Shown: positions 51,843-60,796, counted from the first letter of the stretch. The stretch is DNA of 64,000 nt from Rhizobium sp. Root1212 (GCF_001424985.1 NZ_LMDA01000001.1:310001-374000), one strand, 5' to 3'. Translations and numbers: made by a program. Notes: generated from the letters alone by a model not told the origin.

Positions 51843-52349
51843 ATGCTGAACCTTCCCCATCGACAGACACCGCTGCAGCCGGCTGCGATCCGTGCGTCGC
51901 TCGTGACCATTCGCACCGCCAAGCCCCGCGATCTCGAGGCCCTCAGCGATATGATCGGCGAACTTGCCGCCCATCATGGCGATGCCGCCATCATCACCCC
52001 GGAAAACCTGGAACGTGACCTGTTCGGCAAGATGCCGTGGATCACCGCGCTCGTTGCCGAGGCGGAAGGCGAGCTTATCGGCCATGTCATTCTCGTTCCA
52101 CTCTACCGCGCGCCGCAGGGCCTGCGCGGCATGGAGATGAACCAGCTTTACGTGCGCCCCGGCCATCGCGGCACCGGCATCGGCCGCCACCTCGTCGCCA
52201 AGGCCCGCGAGCATGCCCGGATCGCCGGCTGCACCTACCTCTCCTGCAGCGCAGCGACCGGCAATTTCCAGGCCCACCGCTTCTACGAATCGGAAAACTT
52301 CACCCCAGGCCCGGTAACCGGAATGCGCTATCTCCTGTCGCTGGCGTGA
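51843..52349 (+). CDS. GNAT family acetyltransferase
   Basis: A 168-residue N-acetyltransferase: VTIRTAKPRDLEALSDMIGE, the motif A acetyl-CoA loop VRPGHRGTGIGRHLVAKARE with the preceding beta strand MEMNQLYV, and the C-terminal AHRFYESENFTPG. GGAGACTT precedes the ATG. Substrate unknown. Confidence 0.93.
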   Translation: MLNLPHRQTPLQPAAIRASLVTIRTAKPRDLEALSDMIGELAAHHGDAAIITPENLERDLFGKMPWITALVAEAEGELIGHVILVPLYRAPQGLRGMEMNQLYVRPGHRGTGIGRHLVAKAREHARIAGCTYLSCSAATGNFQAHRFYESENFTPGPVTGMRYLLSLA

Positions 52350-52449
52350 GCCGGCGGAAGGGCTCATTTCGGCTGAACGCCAAGCCTGACGCTTTCTCCT
52401 TGAAAAAGGACGGATTTTCGGAAAAGGTCCTGTTCTGACGGAGGACGCC

Positions 52450-53022
52450 ATGAAGCTTGCGATCGTTCTGACGGAAGGTTTTGCGGATTGGGAGTGCGCG
52501 CTGCTGATGGCTTCGGCGCGCAGCGATTTCGGTTTCGAGGTCGTAACCGCAACGCCGGGCGGACGCGGCGTCATGTCGATGGGCGGCCTCAAGGTCGTCC
52601 CCGACAGGGATGCCGAAACGCTCGATCCCGCCTCTTTCGATGCACTGGTCCTAAGCGGCGGCACGATCTGGCAGACCGACGCCGCCCCCGATCTTTCCGC
52701 CCTCTATCGCCGCTTCAACGACCATGGCCGGCCGATCGCGGCGATCTGCGGCGCGACGCTCGCCTTTGCCCGCGCCGGGCTGCTCGACACCGTCGCCCAT
52801 ACCAGCAATTCGCTCGGGCTTCTCGAGCGCGTGCCGCAATATCGCGGCTCCGATCTCTATATCGATCAGCCGCAAGCCGTCAGCGACCAGGGCATCATCA
52901 CCGCCGCCGAAACCGCGCCGGTGAGTTTTACCGCCGAAATCTACCGCGCCATCGGCTTTTCCTCGGAAGACCTCACTAACTATCTCGCGCTCTATGGCGC
53001 GGAGCATAAGGCGCGGAAATAG
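52450..53022 (+). CDS. DJ-1/PfpI family protein
   Basis: A 190-residue class I glutamine amidotransferase-like protein: the nucleophile elbow AAICGATLAFA with Cys100, Glu15 in TEGFADWE adjacent to it, and VLSGGTIWQ. It belongs to the DJ-1/YajL/PfpI group (chaperone, deglycase or protease-like activities reported for relatives). GGAGG is 5 bases before the ATG. Confidence 0.92.
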   Translation: MKLAIVLTEGFADWECALLMASARSDFGFEVVTATPGGRGVMSMGGLKVVPDRDAETLDPASFDALVLSGGTIWQTDAAPDLSALYRRFNDHGRPIAAICGATLAFARAGLLDTVAHTSNSLGLLERVPQYRGSDLYIDQPQAVSDQGIITAAETAPVSFTAEIYRAIGFSSEDLTNYLALYGAEHKARK

Positions 53023-53026
53023 CGCC

Positions 53027-53365
53027 TCAGGCGGCTTTCTCGCTCGCCTCAGCCAGAACATCCGCCGCCCACTGGTTGAGGCTCTTGCCCGCCAGTTCCG
53101 CCGCCTTTGCGGCGCGCGCATGGATTTCAGGATCGACACGGAACATCATCTTCCCTGAATAGGGCTTTTGCGGCGCCTTGCCAAGTTTGGCGCAGGTTTC
53201 GATATAGTCGTCCACGGCCTCCTGGAAAGCGCTTTTCAGATCGACGACCGTATCGGCATGGAAGGTAACGCCGTCGCTGATGCCGGCCAGACGACCGAAG
53301 AAAATCTCGTCTTCCGCGTCATATTCGATCCGGGCGGAATAGCCGTTATAGGTCATCACATTCAT
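53027..53365 (-). CDS. hicB: HicB-type antitoxin
   Basis: A 112-residue antitoxin. Residues 1-65 form the partial RNase H-like HicB fold (NGYSARIEYDAEDEIFFGRL, FQEAVDDYIETCAKLGKAP); residues 70-112 are a ribbon-helix-helix DNA-binding domain (MMFRVDPEIHARAAKAAELA, KSLNQWAADVLAEA). The pair's promoter is probably bound by it. It overlaps the upstream hicA by 4 bases. Confidence 0.92.
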   Translation of the reverse strand: MNVMTYNGYSARIEYDAEDEIFFGRLAGISDGVTFHADTVVDLKSAFQEAVDDYIETCAKLGKAPQKPYSGKMMFRVDPEIHARAAKAAELAGKSLNQWAADVLAEASEKAA

Positions 53366-53616
53366 GGCTTTATCCCAATTCTCAACAGGAAATCCCGTGC
53401 CGCCCGCACCTGATAGCGCTTTGCCTCTTTCGCCGGATGCGGACGATGGAAGCTCTCGATCTCGGTTCCGAACACGAAGCGTACCCGCGACCCATTACCT
53501 TCAAGGATGGCGCAACCAACGCCAACAAGCAGACTCTCAATATCCGCCCAGGCAAGCGTGCCTGAAACTGGCTCGTCGAAGACGGCGGCCAAAGTCTTCC
53601 TGTGCCTGTTGTTCAT
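53362..53616 (-). CDS. hicA: HicA-type mRNA interferase toxin
   Basis: An 84-residue toxin with the double-stranded-RNA-binding-like fold. It has the HicA features NNRHRKTLAAVFDEPVSGTLAWADIESLL, the glycine-rich EGNGSRVRFVFG and the catalytic histidine in SFHRPHPAKEAKRYQV. Located first in the hicAB pair, which is the common order. Confidence 0.92.
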   Translation of the reverse strand: MNNRHRKTLAAVFDEPVSGTLAWADIESLLVGVGCAILEGNGSRVRFVFGTEIESFHRPHPAKEAKRYQVRAARDFLLRIGIKP

Positions 53617-53653
53617 GACACGAAGATACCAATGCTAGCAATTTTTGCAAGCA

Positions 53654-54586
53654 TCACGGTACAGCCGGCACCGCCTTCAAATAGGCGGCGATCGCTTCGC
53701 GGTCGCTGGCGGGGAGCTTGGCCATGTTTTTCTGCACCTCGACCATCGAGCCGCCGACCGAATCGAAATCGGGAGTGAAGCCGGTTTCGAGATAGGTGAC
53801 GATATCGCCTTCGCTCCAGCTGCCGATGTTCTTGGAGCCCGGCGTGATGTTGGGGATGCGGCCTTCGCCGTCCGGGTTCGGGGCGCCGGCCAGCCATTGG
53901 CCGGGCTCGAAGCCGCCGAGCGCGTTGCGCGGCGTGTGGCATTCGCCGCAATGGCCCGGACCTTCCACCAGATACTGGCCGCGGGCGATCTTTTCGTTCG
54001 CCGTATCGACCGTCACGCGCGGCGCGGCGGTGAAGAACAGAAGCTTCCAGCCGCCGAGCGCGATGCGCATGTTGAAGGGAAACGGCAGCTCATGCGAGGG
54101 GGGGACGTCCGGGCTCTTGGGCAGGGTTTTCAGATAGCCGAAAAGGTCGTTGACGTCCTTTGCCGTCAGGCGGGCATAGGATGTGTAGGGGAAAGACGGA
54201 TAGAGATGTTCGTTGTGCGGGCCGACGCCGCGGGTCATGGCATTGCCGAAATCGGCGAGCGACCAGCTACCAATACCGGCAGCCTCGTCCGGCGAGATGT
54301 TCGGGACATGGAAGGTGCCGAAATCGCTCTTGATCGCCAGCCCGCCGGAAAGAACGAGCTGCGCATCGCCTTCCGCGCCCGGCTTGGCATGACAGCTGAC
54401 GCAGCCGCCGGCGGAAAACACCAGCGCGCCATTGGCCACATCCGGTTCGCCCAGACCTTCCCAGTGGCTCGCGGGCCAGGGTTCGGGCCGTGTCAGGAAC
54501 CAGCCTGCCGTGCCGGCAACGGCCGCCAGAAGCACCACGCTGGTCAGGAATTTTCGGGCTCTTGCCGCCATCCGCTCTCTCGCCAT
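53654..54586 (-). CDS. Diheme cytochrome c
   Basis: A 310-residue membrane-anchored cytochrome with an N-terminal helix (FLTSVVLLAAVAGTAGWFLT) and two haem-binding CxxCH motifs, GCVSCHAKP (about residue 62) and CGECHTPRN (about residue 214), each in a mono-haem cytochrome domain with downstream methionine candidates (PFNMRIAL, GSMVEVQKNM). It follows the cytochrome c' gene. Similar pairs in rhizobia act as electron carriers for alcohol or aldehyde dehydrogenases; no dehydrogenase is adjacent here. ATG 54571 with GAGAG upstream is an alternative start. Confidence 0.9.
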   Translation of the reverse strand: MARERMAARARKFLTSVVLLAAVAGTAGWFLTRPEPWPASHWEGLGEPDVANGALVFSAGGCVSCHAKPGAEGDAQLVLSGGLAIKSDFGTFHVPNISPDEAAGIGSWSLADFGNAMTRGVGPHNEHLYPSFPYTSYARLTAKDVNDLFGYLKTLPKSPDVPPSHELPFPFNMRIALGGWKLLFFTAAPRVTVDTANEKIARGQYLVEGPGHCGECHTPRNALGGFEPGQWLAGAPNPDGEGRIPNITPGSKNIGSWSEGDIVTYLETGFTPDFDSVGGSMVEVQKNMAKLPASDREAIAAYLKAVPAVP

Positions 54587-54653
54587 CGATCACGCCGATG
54601 CGCCCGATACACCGGCGGCGCATCGGGCGCTTCTGCAAAGGAAAGCTACCGTA

Positions 54654-55094
54654 TCACTTCTTGATGCGATAGGACTGATGACAGTCGCCGCAATCCTTGC
54701 CGAGCATACCGACGGCAGCGCCCACGGCGGCCTGATCGGCCGGCAGCTGCGCAAGCTGCGCATCGGCATCGGCACCGAGCTTCGCGGCCTTGGCCTTGAA
54801 GTCGTCCATGTTTTCCCAAATCTTCGGGCTTGCCTCGGTGCCTGCATCGGAACCCGCCGGGAACTGGTCCGGAAACGCCTTGATGCTTTCGCTGATCGTC
54901 GCGAAGGATGTCTTCACCACGGCCTCGTCATAGGGCTTTTCGCCCTTGGCGATGCCGACGAGCGCGCCCATGGAGCCGCCGATCTTCTTCATCAGCGCTT
55001 CGCGTGCTGCTCCGGCAGGATTATCCGCGGCGCTTACCGCCCCCAGCCCCAGCCCCGCGACGACGATCGCCAGCGCAATGGTTTTCAACTTCAT
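54654..55094 (-). CDS. Cytochrome c'
   Basis: A 146-residue periplasmic cytochrome c' with signal peptide MKLKTIALAIVVAGLGLGAV (cleavage after SAA) and the haem site near the C-terminus, CGDCHQSYRIKK, the typical class II position. Four-helix bundle; relatives bind NO. GGGAGACATGG precedes the ATG. Cotranscribed with the diheme cytochrome 67 bases downstream. Confidence 0.93.
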   Translation of the reverse strand: MKLKTIALAIVVAGLGLGAVSAADNPAGAAREALMKKIGGSMGALVGIAKGEKPYDEAVVKTSFATISESIKAFPDQFPAGSDAGTEASPKIWENMDDFKAKAAKLGADADAQLAQLPADQAAVGAAVGMLGKDCGDCHQSYRIKK

Positions 55095-55247
55095 CCATGT
55101 CTCCCTTTTTGGACCGGCAGGGCGGGAACGCATTGCCGCGTTTCGAATGGCCGGATCATTGCATGTTACCGATATGAAGGAAGTAACATTTTTTTGAAAA
55201 CCCATTTATTTCGAAGCGTTTAGTCAGGCTATAAATACGGTCATATT

Positions 55248-55895
55248 TCATCCCTGCCCGATCGGCGTATTCCACCCCTGCCAGGCCGTCCAGCCGGCAA
55301 CGAGGATCAGGATAAGGCCCACGGCCTTGCCGAGGACGGCGGTGGCGCGCGGGCTGGAGGTGATGACGTCGCGGCTGCGGCCGGCGGCGACGGCAAGGCT
55401 ACCATACACCGCAAGCTGGGTCAGCGCGATCATCACTCCCATGATCAGCACCTGCGGCAACAACGGCCCGAATTCGGGCTTCAGGAATTGCGGATAGACG
55501 GCGAGCATGAAGAGATAGGCTTTCGGGTTCATGACGCTGGTCAGCACGCCGCGGCGAAAGCTCGTCCAGCGCGACGTCAGGGCGGTCGGCTCGACCGAGG
55601 CGATGGCGATGTTGGAGCGCATCAGCGTGTAGCCGATCCATGCAATGTAAAGCGCGCCGGCCAGAAGCAGGCCATTGAACAGCCCCGGCACCAGATGCAG
55701 CAGCAGCCCTACCCCGAGCGCGGCATAGAGCGTGTGGAAAATGCCACCGGCCATGATGCCCGCCGTCGCCGAAAGGCCGGAGGATCGCCCGCCGGTCAGC
55801 GCATTGGCCATGACGAAGACCATGTCCATGCCCGGCACGATGATGATGCCGAAGAGGAGGGTGAAGAACAGCCAGAGATTTTCCGCATATGTCAT
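55248..55895 (-). CDS. LysE/RhtB family amino acid exporter
   Basis: A 215-residue exporter with six membrane helices; FGIIIVPGMDMVFVMANALT and the VLTSVMNPKAYLFMLAVYPQ segment are family signatures. Exports amino acids or related small molecules. It is divergent from the WYL regulator gene; a tgtcagga half-site of the intergenic palindrome also overlaps the lysE start region (55896-55903), implying regulation. Confidence 0.93.
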   Translation of the reverse strand: MTYAENLWLFFTLLFGIIIVPGMDMVFVMANALTGGRSSGLSATAGIMAGGIFHTLYAALGVGLLLHLVPGLFNGLLLAGALYIAWIGYTLMRSNIAIASVEPTALTSRWTSFRRGVLTSVMNPKAYLFMLAVYPQFLKPEFGPLLPQVLIMGVMIALTQLAVYGSLAVAAGRSRDVITSSPRATAVLGKAVGLILILVAGWTAWQGWNTPIGQG

Positions 55896-55980
55896 GTCAG
55901 GAGCCTGTTTGCATAACTTAAAAGGAGTGGCCGCTCGTCCTTGTTTTTCAGCCGCTTGGGTGCATGGTATAAAACATGGC

Positions 55981-56002
55981 TCCTGACAGGGTTCTGTCAG
56001 GA
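55981..56002. promoter_or_regulatory. Perfect 22-base palindrome, WYL regulator operator
   Basis: Arms tcctgacag and ctgtcagga with 4-base spacer, just downstream of a tataaaa -10-like element (55968-55974) and 29 bases before the WYL ATG. The arm repeats (tgtcagga) at the lysE start and partially (acctgac) at 56010-56016. The placement fits repression of both divergent genes. Confidence 0.75.
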
Positions 56003-56030
56003 GGGTTTACCTGACGAGGAGATTTTCGGC

Positions 56031-56729
56031 ATGCGCAAGGCATCCCGGCTGTTCGAGATCATCCAGATTTTGCGGCTTTCGCCAAGACCGGTGACGGCGG
56101 CGACCATCGCCGAGCGGCTGGAGGTGACGGTGCGCTCGATCTACCGGGATATCGCAGCCCTTCAGGCCATGCGGGTGCCGATCGAGGGCGGGCGTGGCAT
56201 CGGCTATATTCTGCGCCCCGGCTTCGACCTGCCGCCGCTGATGTTTACGATCGAGGAGACGGAAGCAATCGTGCTGGCGCTCGGACTTCTGGCGCGCTCG
56301 GGCGATGTGGAGCTTCGCGATGCCGCCATCCGCGTCCACGACAAGATCGCTGGCGCCGTGCCGGCACCGCTGCGCCCGCCCTTTGTCAGCCGCACGCTGC
56401 ATGCCTGGGGCACGGTCGCTCCGGCACCGGAAAGCCTCGATCTCGCACTGGTGCGGCGGGCGATCCGTGACGAGCGCAAGCTGCTCTTAGACTACCGCGA
56501 CCGCCAAGGTCGCCCCAGCAGACGCACGATCCTGCCGTTGGCGGTGATCTATTATTCGGAAGCAGCCGTCGTCGTCGGCTGGTGCGAGTTGCGCCACTCG
56601 ATCCGCAATTTCCGCGCCGACCGGGTGGAGGCCTGCCATCCCTCGAATGAGCATTTTCGCGGAGAAGGCGACCGTCTGCGCGACCTATGGATCAGCGGCT
56701 GGGAACGAGCGGAGAAAATGTTTCAGTGA
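56031..56729 (+). CDS. YafY/WYL domain transcriptional regulator
   Basis: A 232-residue regulator: N-terminal HTH_11 (RLFEIIQILRLSPRPVTAAT, LEVTVRSIYRDIAALQAMRVP), a linker IEGGRGIGYILRPGFDLPPL, and a WYL-type sensor domain (LLDYRDRQGRPSRRTILPLAVIYYSEAAVVVGWCELR). GAGGAG lies 9 bases before the ATG. It probably controls lysE via the palindrome. Confidence 0.93.
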   Translation: MRKASRLFEIIQILRLSPRPVTAATIAERLEVTVRSIYRDIAALQAMRVPIEGGRGIGYILRPGFDLPPLMFTIEETEAIVLALGLLARSGDVELRDAAIRVHDKIAGAVPAPLRPPFVSRTLHAWGTVAPAPESLDLALVRRAIRDERKLLLDYRDRQGRPSRRTILPLAVIYYSEAAVVVGWCELRHSIRNFRADRVEACHPSNEHFRGEGDRLRDLWISGWERAEKMFQ

Positions 56730-57567
56730 GCGCGATCACCCGGCTTTCCTCGCGGCCGAAGCCGGTGATTTCGATGCGGTCGGTGAAGATCGAGACGATC
56801 GAGAAGGCGTTATCGTCGGGCGTATCGACCATGCCCTTGAGGGTGATGAAGGGGCGGCCCCGGAACAGGCCGAAATCGCCATCGTGGTTGTGACCGCAGA
56901 AATAGGCGGTAAAGCTTTCGGATGTCGACAGCGCTTCAAGGATACACTCGCTGTCCCACATATTATGTCGGTTCGGCGGGAAGACGGGGTAGTGATTGAA
57001 GACGATCACCTGTTCGCCCTTCACATCGGCTTGCGCCAGGATCGCCGTCAGCCATGAAAGTTGATCTTCGCCGAGCGAGCCGTTCCAGCTCTGGGCGTTA
57101 TCGGCGCCTGCGGCTTTCAGGGCGGACAGGCGCTCTTTCGCCAGCGCCGTGCGCGGATCGTCGAGCGGGGCCGAAAAAGTGCTGACATCGCTGCCGTCGA
57201 GGAAGACGAGGCGATACTGGCCGAAGACCAGATCGTAGTAAGTCCGCTCCAGACCGACGCGGCGGGCCACATCCGGCAGATGTCCGGCGGAAACGGCGAA
57301 ATCGTGGTTGCCGAGCAGGAAATAGGCCGGGTGGCGCGAGCGTTCGTAGAGCGGCAGGATATCGTCGAAGCTTTCGAAGCCGCGATCGATGATATCGCCG
57401 AGCGTCACGACAAAATCCAGTTCCTCGCCGTTGAAGACCTCGATCGCCTCGGCAAGGCGGCCAAGGCTTTCGCGGAAATACCGGTTGAGCGCCGGATCGG
57501 GCGCGAGATCGGCATATTGCGGATCGGCGATCACGCCGAAGCGGAGGAGCGGTACAGGATAGGACAT
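56692..57567 (-). CDS. ADPRibase-Mn-like metallophosphoesterase
   Basis: A 291-residue calcineurin-like phosphoesterase. Motifs: FGVIADPQYADLA (D and Q replacing the usual DxH, as in ADP-ribose/CDP-alcohol diphosphatases), TLGDIIDRG, LLGNHDFAVS, VFNHYPVFPP and CGHNHDGDFG. This matches the ADPRM/MPP_ADPRibase_Mn type hydrolysing ADP-ribose or CDP-alcohols. The 3' end overlaps the convergent WYL gene by 38 bases. Confidence 0.9.
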   Translation of the reverse strand: MSYPVPLLRFGVIADPQYADLAPDPALNRYFRESLGRLAEAIEVFNGEELDFVVTLGDIIDRGFESFDDILPLYERSRHPAYFLLGNHDFAVSAGHLPDVARRVGLERTYYDLVFGQYRLVFLDGSDVSTFSAPLDDPRTALAKERLSALKAAGADNAQSWNGSLGEDQLSWLTAILAQADVKGEQVIVFNHYPVFPPNRHNMWDSECILEALSTSESFTAYFCGHNHDGDFGLFRGRPFITLKGMVDTPDDNAFSIVSIFTDRIEITGFGREESRVIALTETFSPLVPSR

Positions 57568-57628
57568 GATGGCTGGTTAGCGTGGCTTGATGACAGGGGC
57601 GTGACGTCGCCGGCCGTTGAGCGGGCAT

Positions 57629-57656
57629 GAAAAAACCCGGCCTTTCGGCCGGGTTT
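57629..57656 (-). terminator. Rho-independent terminator after sodB
   Basis: On the minus strand, AAACCCGGCC, loop GAAA, GGCCGGGTTT, then TTTTT. A ten-base-pair stem with GNRA loop and U-run, 22 bases past the sodB stop. A strong terminator. Confidence 0.93.
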
Positions 57657-57678
57657 CGCAGAGACGTGTGCGTTGACC

Positions 57679-58281
57679 TTACTTGGTCGCAGCTTCGTAC
57701 ATTTCCAGCACGTAATCCCAGTTCACAAGGCTGTCGACGAAGGCTTCGAGGTACTTCGGACGGGCGTTGCGGTAGTCGATGTAATAGGAGTGTTCCCAGA
57801 CGTCGACGCCGAGGATCGGGCTTGCGCCGTGGACCAGCGGGTTTTCGCCGTTCGGGGTCTTGGAGATTTCGAGCTTGCCGTTCTTGACCGAGAGCCAAGC
57901 CCAGCCCGAGCCGAACTGGCCGGCGCCGGCAGCGAGGAAGTCGGCGCGAAACTTGTCGTAGCCGCCGAGATCGGACTTGATGGCCGCATCGAGCTTGCCC
58001 GGAAGCGACGTGCCGCCGCCGCCCTTCTTCATCCACTTCCAGAAGTGGATGTGGTTGTAGTGCTGGCCGGCATTGTTGAACAGCGGCTGGTTGGTGCCGT
58101 AGGACTTCTTGACGATTTCCTCTAGCGACAGGTCGGCAAGACCGGCTTCTTCGGCAAGCTTGTTGCCGTTGGTCACGTAAGCCTGATGGTGCTTGTCGTG
58201 GTGATACTCGAGCGTTTCGCGCGACATGTAGGGCGCCAGCGCATCGTAGTCATAGGGAAGGTTCGGCAATTCGAAAGCCAT
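57679..58281 (-). CDS. sodB: Fe/Mn superoxide dismutase
   Basis: A 200-residue cytoplasmic superoxide dismutase. Metal ligands are His27 in LEYHHDKHHQAYV, the His in NNAGQHYNHIHFW, and the Asp and His in DVWEHSYYIDY. AGAGFGSGWAWLSVKNGKLE-type residues (AAGAGQFGSGWAWL) support Fe or cambialistic use. GAGGAG is 9 bases before the ATG. Confidence 0.96.
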   Translation of the reverse strand: MAFELPNLPYDYDALAPYMSRETLEYHHDKHHQAYVTNGNKLAEEAGLADLSLEEIVKKSYGTNQPLFNNAGQHYNHIHFWKWMKKGGGGTSLPGKLDAAIKSDLGGYDKFRADFLAAGAGQFGSGWAWLSVKNGKLEISKTPNGENPLVHGASPILGVDVWEHSYYIDYRNARPKYLEAFVDSLVNWDYVLEMYEAATK

Positions 58282-58490
58282 GGTGGTGTCTCCTCTTGGC
58301 GATGGAATTTCGCAATAAAATCCGTCGTCGGGAACATAGGGACCAGTGCCGCAGGTGGCAACTGTCCGTCCACCAAAATTCGGGGAAGCTTTGGAAAATA
58401 CTTCTTCTCCCTGCCGGCAAAAATCGAGCCATCCCACAGAATAGCCACGTTTTTCGCCACGCTCACGGCAAACAATCCAGGAGATTTTTC

Positions 58491-58805
58491 ATGACCGTTC
58501 GCACCCGCTGCCTGCTGCTCGCCGCTCTCGCCTTCGCCCCTGGTCTTGCGCAGGCATCCTCCGGCGATGCCTGGGAGGCGATGCGGGCGGATGTCAGCGA
58601 AAAATGCCTTGCGGCTGCGGGCGCTTCGATGGAAAGCGCCAAGGCGGTCGTCGATCCCTTCGGCTCGGAGCGCTTCGGGCTGGCGCTCGTCAGCGGCAAG
58701 GCCAAGGGTGCGGAGGCAGCGATCACCCAGATCTGCGTCTACGACAAGCAGGCCAAGACCGTGGAACTCGGCAGCGAGCTGACCGAGGACATGCTGAAAA
58801 ACTGA
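58491..58805 (+). CDS. Small secreted protein of unknown function
   Basis: A 104-residue protein with signal peptide VRTRCLLLAALAFAPGLAQA, two cysteines (KCLAAAG, QICVYDKQ) and the pattern FGLALVSGKAKGAEAAITQI. CAGGAGA lies 8 bases before the ATG. It is divergent from sodB. No known family; similar short secreted proteins occur in rhizobia. Confidence 0.75.
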   Translation: MTVRTRCLLLAALAFAPGLAQASSGDAWEAMRADVSEKCLAAAGASMESAKAVVDPFGSERFGLALVSGKAKGAEAAITQICVYDKQAKTVELGSELTEDMLKN

Positions 58806-58811
58806 GCGCAC

Positions 58812-58985
58812 TCACCCCAGAACCGCAAACGCGATGGCTGCGACCATCACCAGGAAGAAAACGGCGAAAGCCCTGAGAAAGGTGGCGATTTCCGCATCCG
58901 CGGAGATTTCCACCGGCCTTGCCGTAATCGGCCGTTTCGGGCGCCCGGTGCGGGCATCGATATGCACTCTGTGAACGTGGGACAT
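58812..58985 (-). CDS. Small membrane protein
   Basis: A 57-residue protein with an N-terminal hydrophilic part (MSHVHRVHIDARTGRPKRPI) and one C-terminal membrane helix (FLRAFAVFFLVMVAAIAFAVLG). ATG 58985 chosen; it converges on the preceding gene with 6 bases between stops. Unknown function. Confidence 0.6.
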   Translation of the reverse strand: MSHVHRVHIDARTGRPKRPITARPVEISADAEIATFLRAFAVFFLVMVAAIAFAVLG

Positions 58986-59210
58986 GGGGCACTCCAAGCT
59001 ATCTTGCGGCGGCCGTCTCCAGCCTGTCCGATGCCTGTTTTTCTACGCCCTGACGGCATTTTATTTCGATTGCGAACCCTGCCCCAACAGGTAAAATTTT
59101 CATAAGCCAGTGCGAACTGCCCCGCTGCTCTTGCCTGTTTCGTACAAGACGCGGGCGCGAAAATGCCGTTTCATGCTCGATATCCGGTTCGTGACAAGAG
59201 GGGAAAGACC

Positions 59211-59711
59211 ATGGCCAGTCCCATGACGACGCTCGGCATTATCCACACCGCGATCAGCGTCATTCCGGTGGTCGCCGGCATCTACAGTTTTTCGAAATAC
59301 GGGGCGATCGTGCCGAGGAGCGATGCGGGCCGCATCTATCTCATCACCATCGTCCTGTCGGCGGTGACATCCTTCGGGCTTTCGAGCACCGGCGGTTTCA
59401 ATGCCGGCCACGCGATCGGCATCCTGACGCTGCTCGCCATCGCCTTTTCCTTCGTCATCGGCAGGCTCGGATGGTTCGGGCGGCTGAACCGCTATCTGCA
59501 GGTTCTGTCGATGTCGTTCACTTATTTCCTGCTGATGGTGCCGGCGATCAACGAAACGCTGTCGCGCCTGCCGCCTGCGAGCCCGATCGGCAACGGGCCG
59601 GATTCGCCGCCGGTGCAGACGGCGACGGCGCTGTGGGTGGGGGTCTTCCTGATCGGCATCTGTTGGCAGGCCTGGTCGATGCACCGCCATCCGGCGGGGG
59701 CGACGGTCTGA
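59211..59711 (+). CDS. Integral membrane protein of unknown function
   Basis: A 166-residue protein with four membrane helices (TTLGIIHTAISVIPVVAGIY, IYLITIVLSAVTSFGLSS, AIGILTLLAIAFSFVIG, ALWVGVFLIGICWQAWSM) and conserved-looking LSRLPPASPIGNGPDSPPV. AGGGGAAA precedes the ATG. Similar to proteins annotated as hypothetical membrane proteins in proteobacteria. Confidence 0.75.
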   Translation: MASPMTTLGIIHTAISVIPVVAGIYSFSKYGAIVPRSDAGRIYLITIVLSAVTSFGLSSTGGFNAGHAIGILTLLAIAFSFVIGRLGWFGRLNRYLQVLSMSFTYFLLMVPAINETLSRLPPASPIGNGPDSPPVQTATALWVGVFLIGICWQAWSMHRHPAGATV

Positions 59712-59908
59712 TTTCGTTGATGAAAATGGATGCGGGGCACCAAATTCGCCGCGCTCTTCGTCATGGTCGGGCTTGTCCCGACCATCTGCTAGGCCTCCGC
59801 GAATGCAGAGCGGCTGGAAGATCCTCGGCACGAGGCCGAGGATGACGAAGGAGAGTGTGCGCGTTTCGGGAGCGATATGCGAAAGGGGCGCAAGCAGCCC
59901 CGCCAGCC

Positions 59909-60796
59909 TTACAAATCCGACGCTGTCGAATGCGCCCAGTCCATATAAAGGTCCTGCGCCTTGGCGGCGACAGGGCCGGGCTGGAGTTCGCGGCTTTCGA
60001 GGCGCGTGACCGGCACGACCTTGGAATAATTACCCGAGGTGAAAATCTCGTCGGCGGCCCCGAAATCGGCTGAGGTCAACGTCGTCTCGACCACCTCGAA
60101 ACCGGCCTCGCGCAAAAGCCCGATGACGCGGAAGCGGGTGATGCCGGCGAGGAAGGTGCGGTTTGCCGCCGGCGTGAAGACGACGCCGTCCTTGACCATG
60201 AAGACATTCGACGAGCCGGTTTCTGCGATGTTGCCGAGCATGTCGCGCACCAGCGCGTTGCTGAAGCCGCGGGCGCGGGCTTCGGCGAGGATGCGGCCGT
60301 TGTTCGGATAAAGGCAGCCGGCCTTGGCATCCGTCGGCATGCACTCGATCGTCGGCCGGCGGAAGGGCGAGATGGTCAGCGACTGGCCGCCCGGCCCCTC
60401 GCCCATCGGCGCTTCGAACAGGCAAAGGGCAAAGCGGGTCGATTCGGGATCGACGGTGACGACGCTGCCCGGCGAACCATGTTCGCCCCAATACATCGGC
60501 TTGACGTAGATGGCGGTCTTGCCGTCGAATTTCCTGACGCCTTCCCAGGCGAGCGCCTCGATATCCTCGGCCGGCACCGTGGGCTTCAGGCCAAGCGCCA
60601 GCGCCGAGCGGTTGACGCGCTGGCAGTGCAGGTCGAGATCGGGCGCGATGCCATCGAACCAGCGGCCGCCGTCGAACACGGTGGAGCCGAGCCACATGGC
60701 ATGCGAGGTCGGGCCGATCAGCGGCGGGTTGCCGGAAAGCCACTCTCCGTCCACATAGGTCCAGGTGGCGCTGCGCGGTTTGGTATCGACGGCCAT
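59909..60796 (-). CDS. Class IV aminotransferase (branched-chain type)
   Basis: A 295-residue PLP enzyme. The PLP lysine is Lys158 (PTDAKAGCLYPNNGR); the GNIAETGSSNVFMVKDG block and TSGNYSKVVPVTRLE belong to the branched-chain aminotransferase group, and SHAMWLGSTVFDGGRWFDG is the N-terminal signature. It may act on leucine, isoleucine and valine or on D-amino acids. An AAGGAG site precedes the ATG. Confidence 0.92.
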   Translation of the reverse strand: MAVDTKPRSATWTYVDGEWLSGNPPLIGPTSHAMWLGSTVFDGGRWFDGIAPDLDLHCQRVNRSALALGLKPTVPAEDIEALAWEGVRKFDGKTAIYVKPMYWGEHGSPGSVVTVDPESTRFALCLFEAPMGEGPGGQSLTISPFRRPTIECMPTDAKAGCLYPNNGRILAEARARGFSNALVRDMLGNIAETGSSNVFMVKDGVVFTPAANRTFLAGITRFRVIGLLREAGFEVVETTLTSADFGAADEIFTSGNYSKVVPVTRLESRELQPGPVAAKAQDLYMDWAHSTASDL

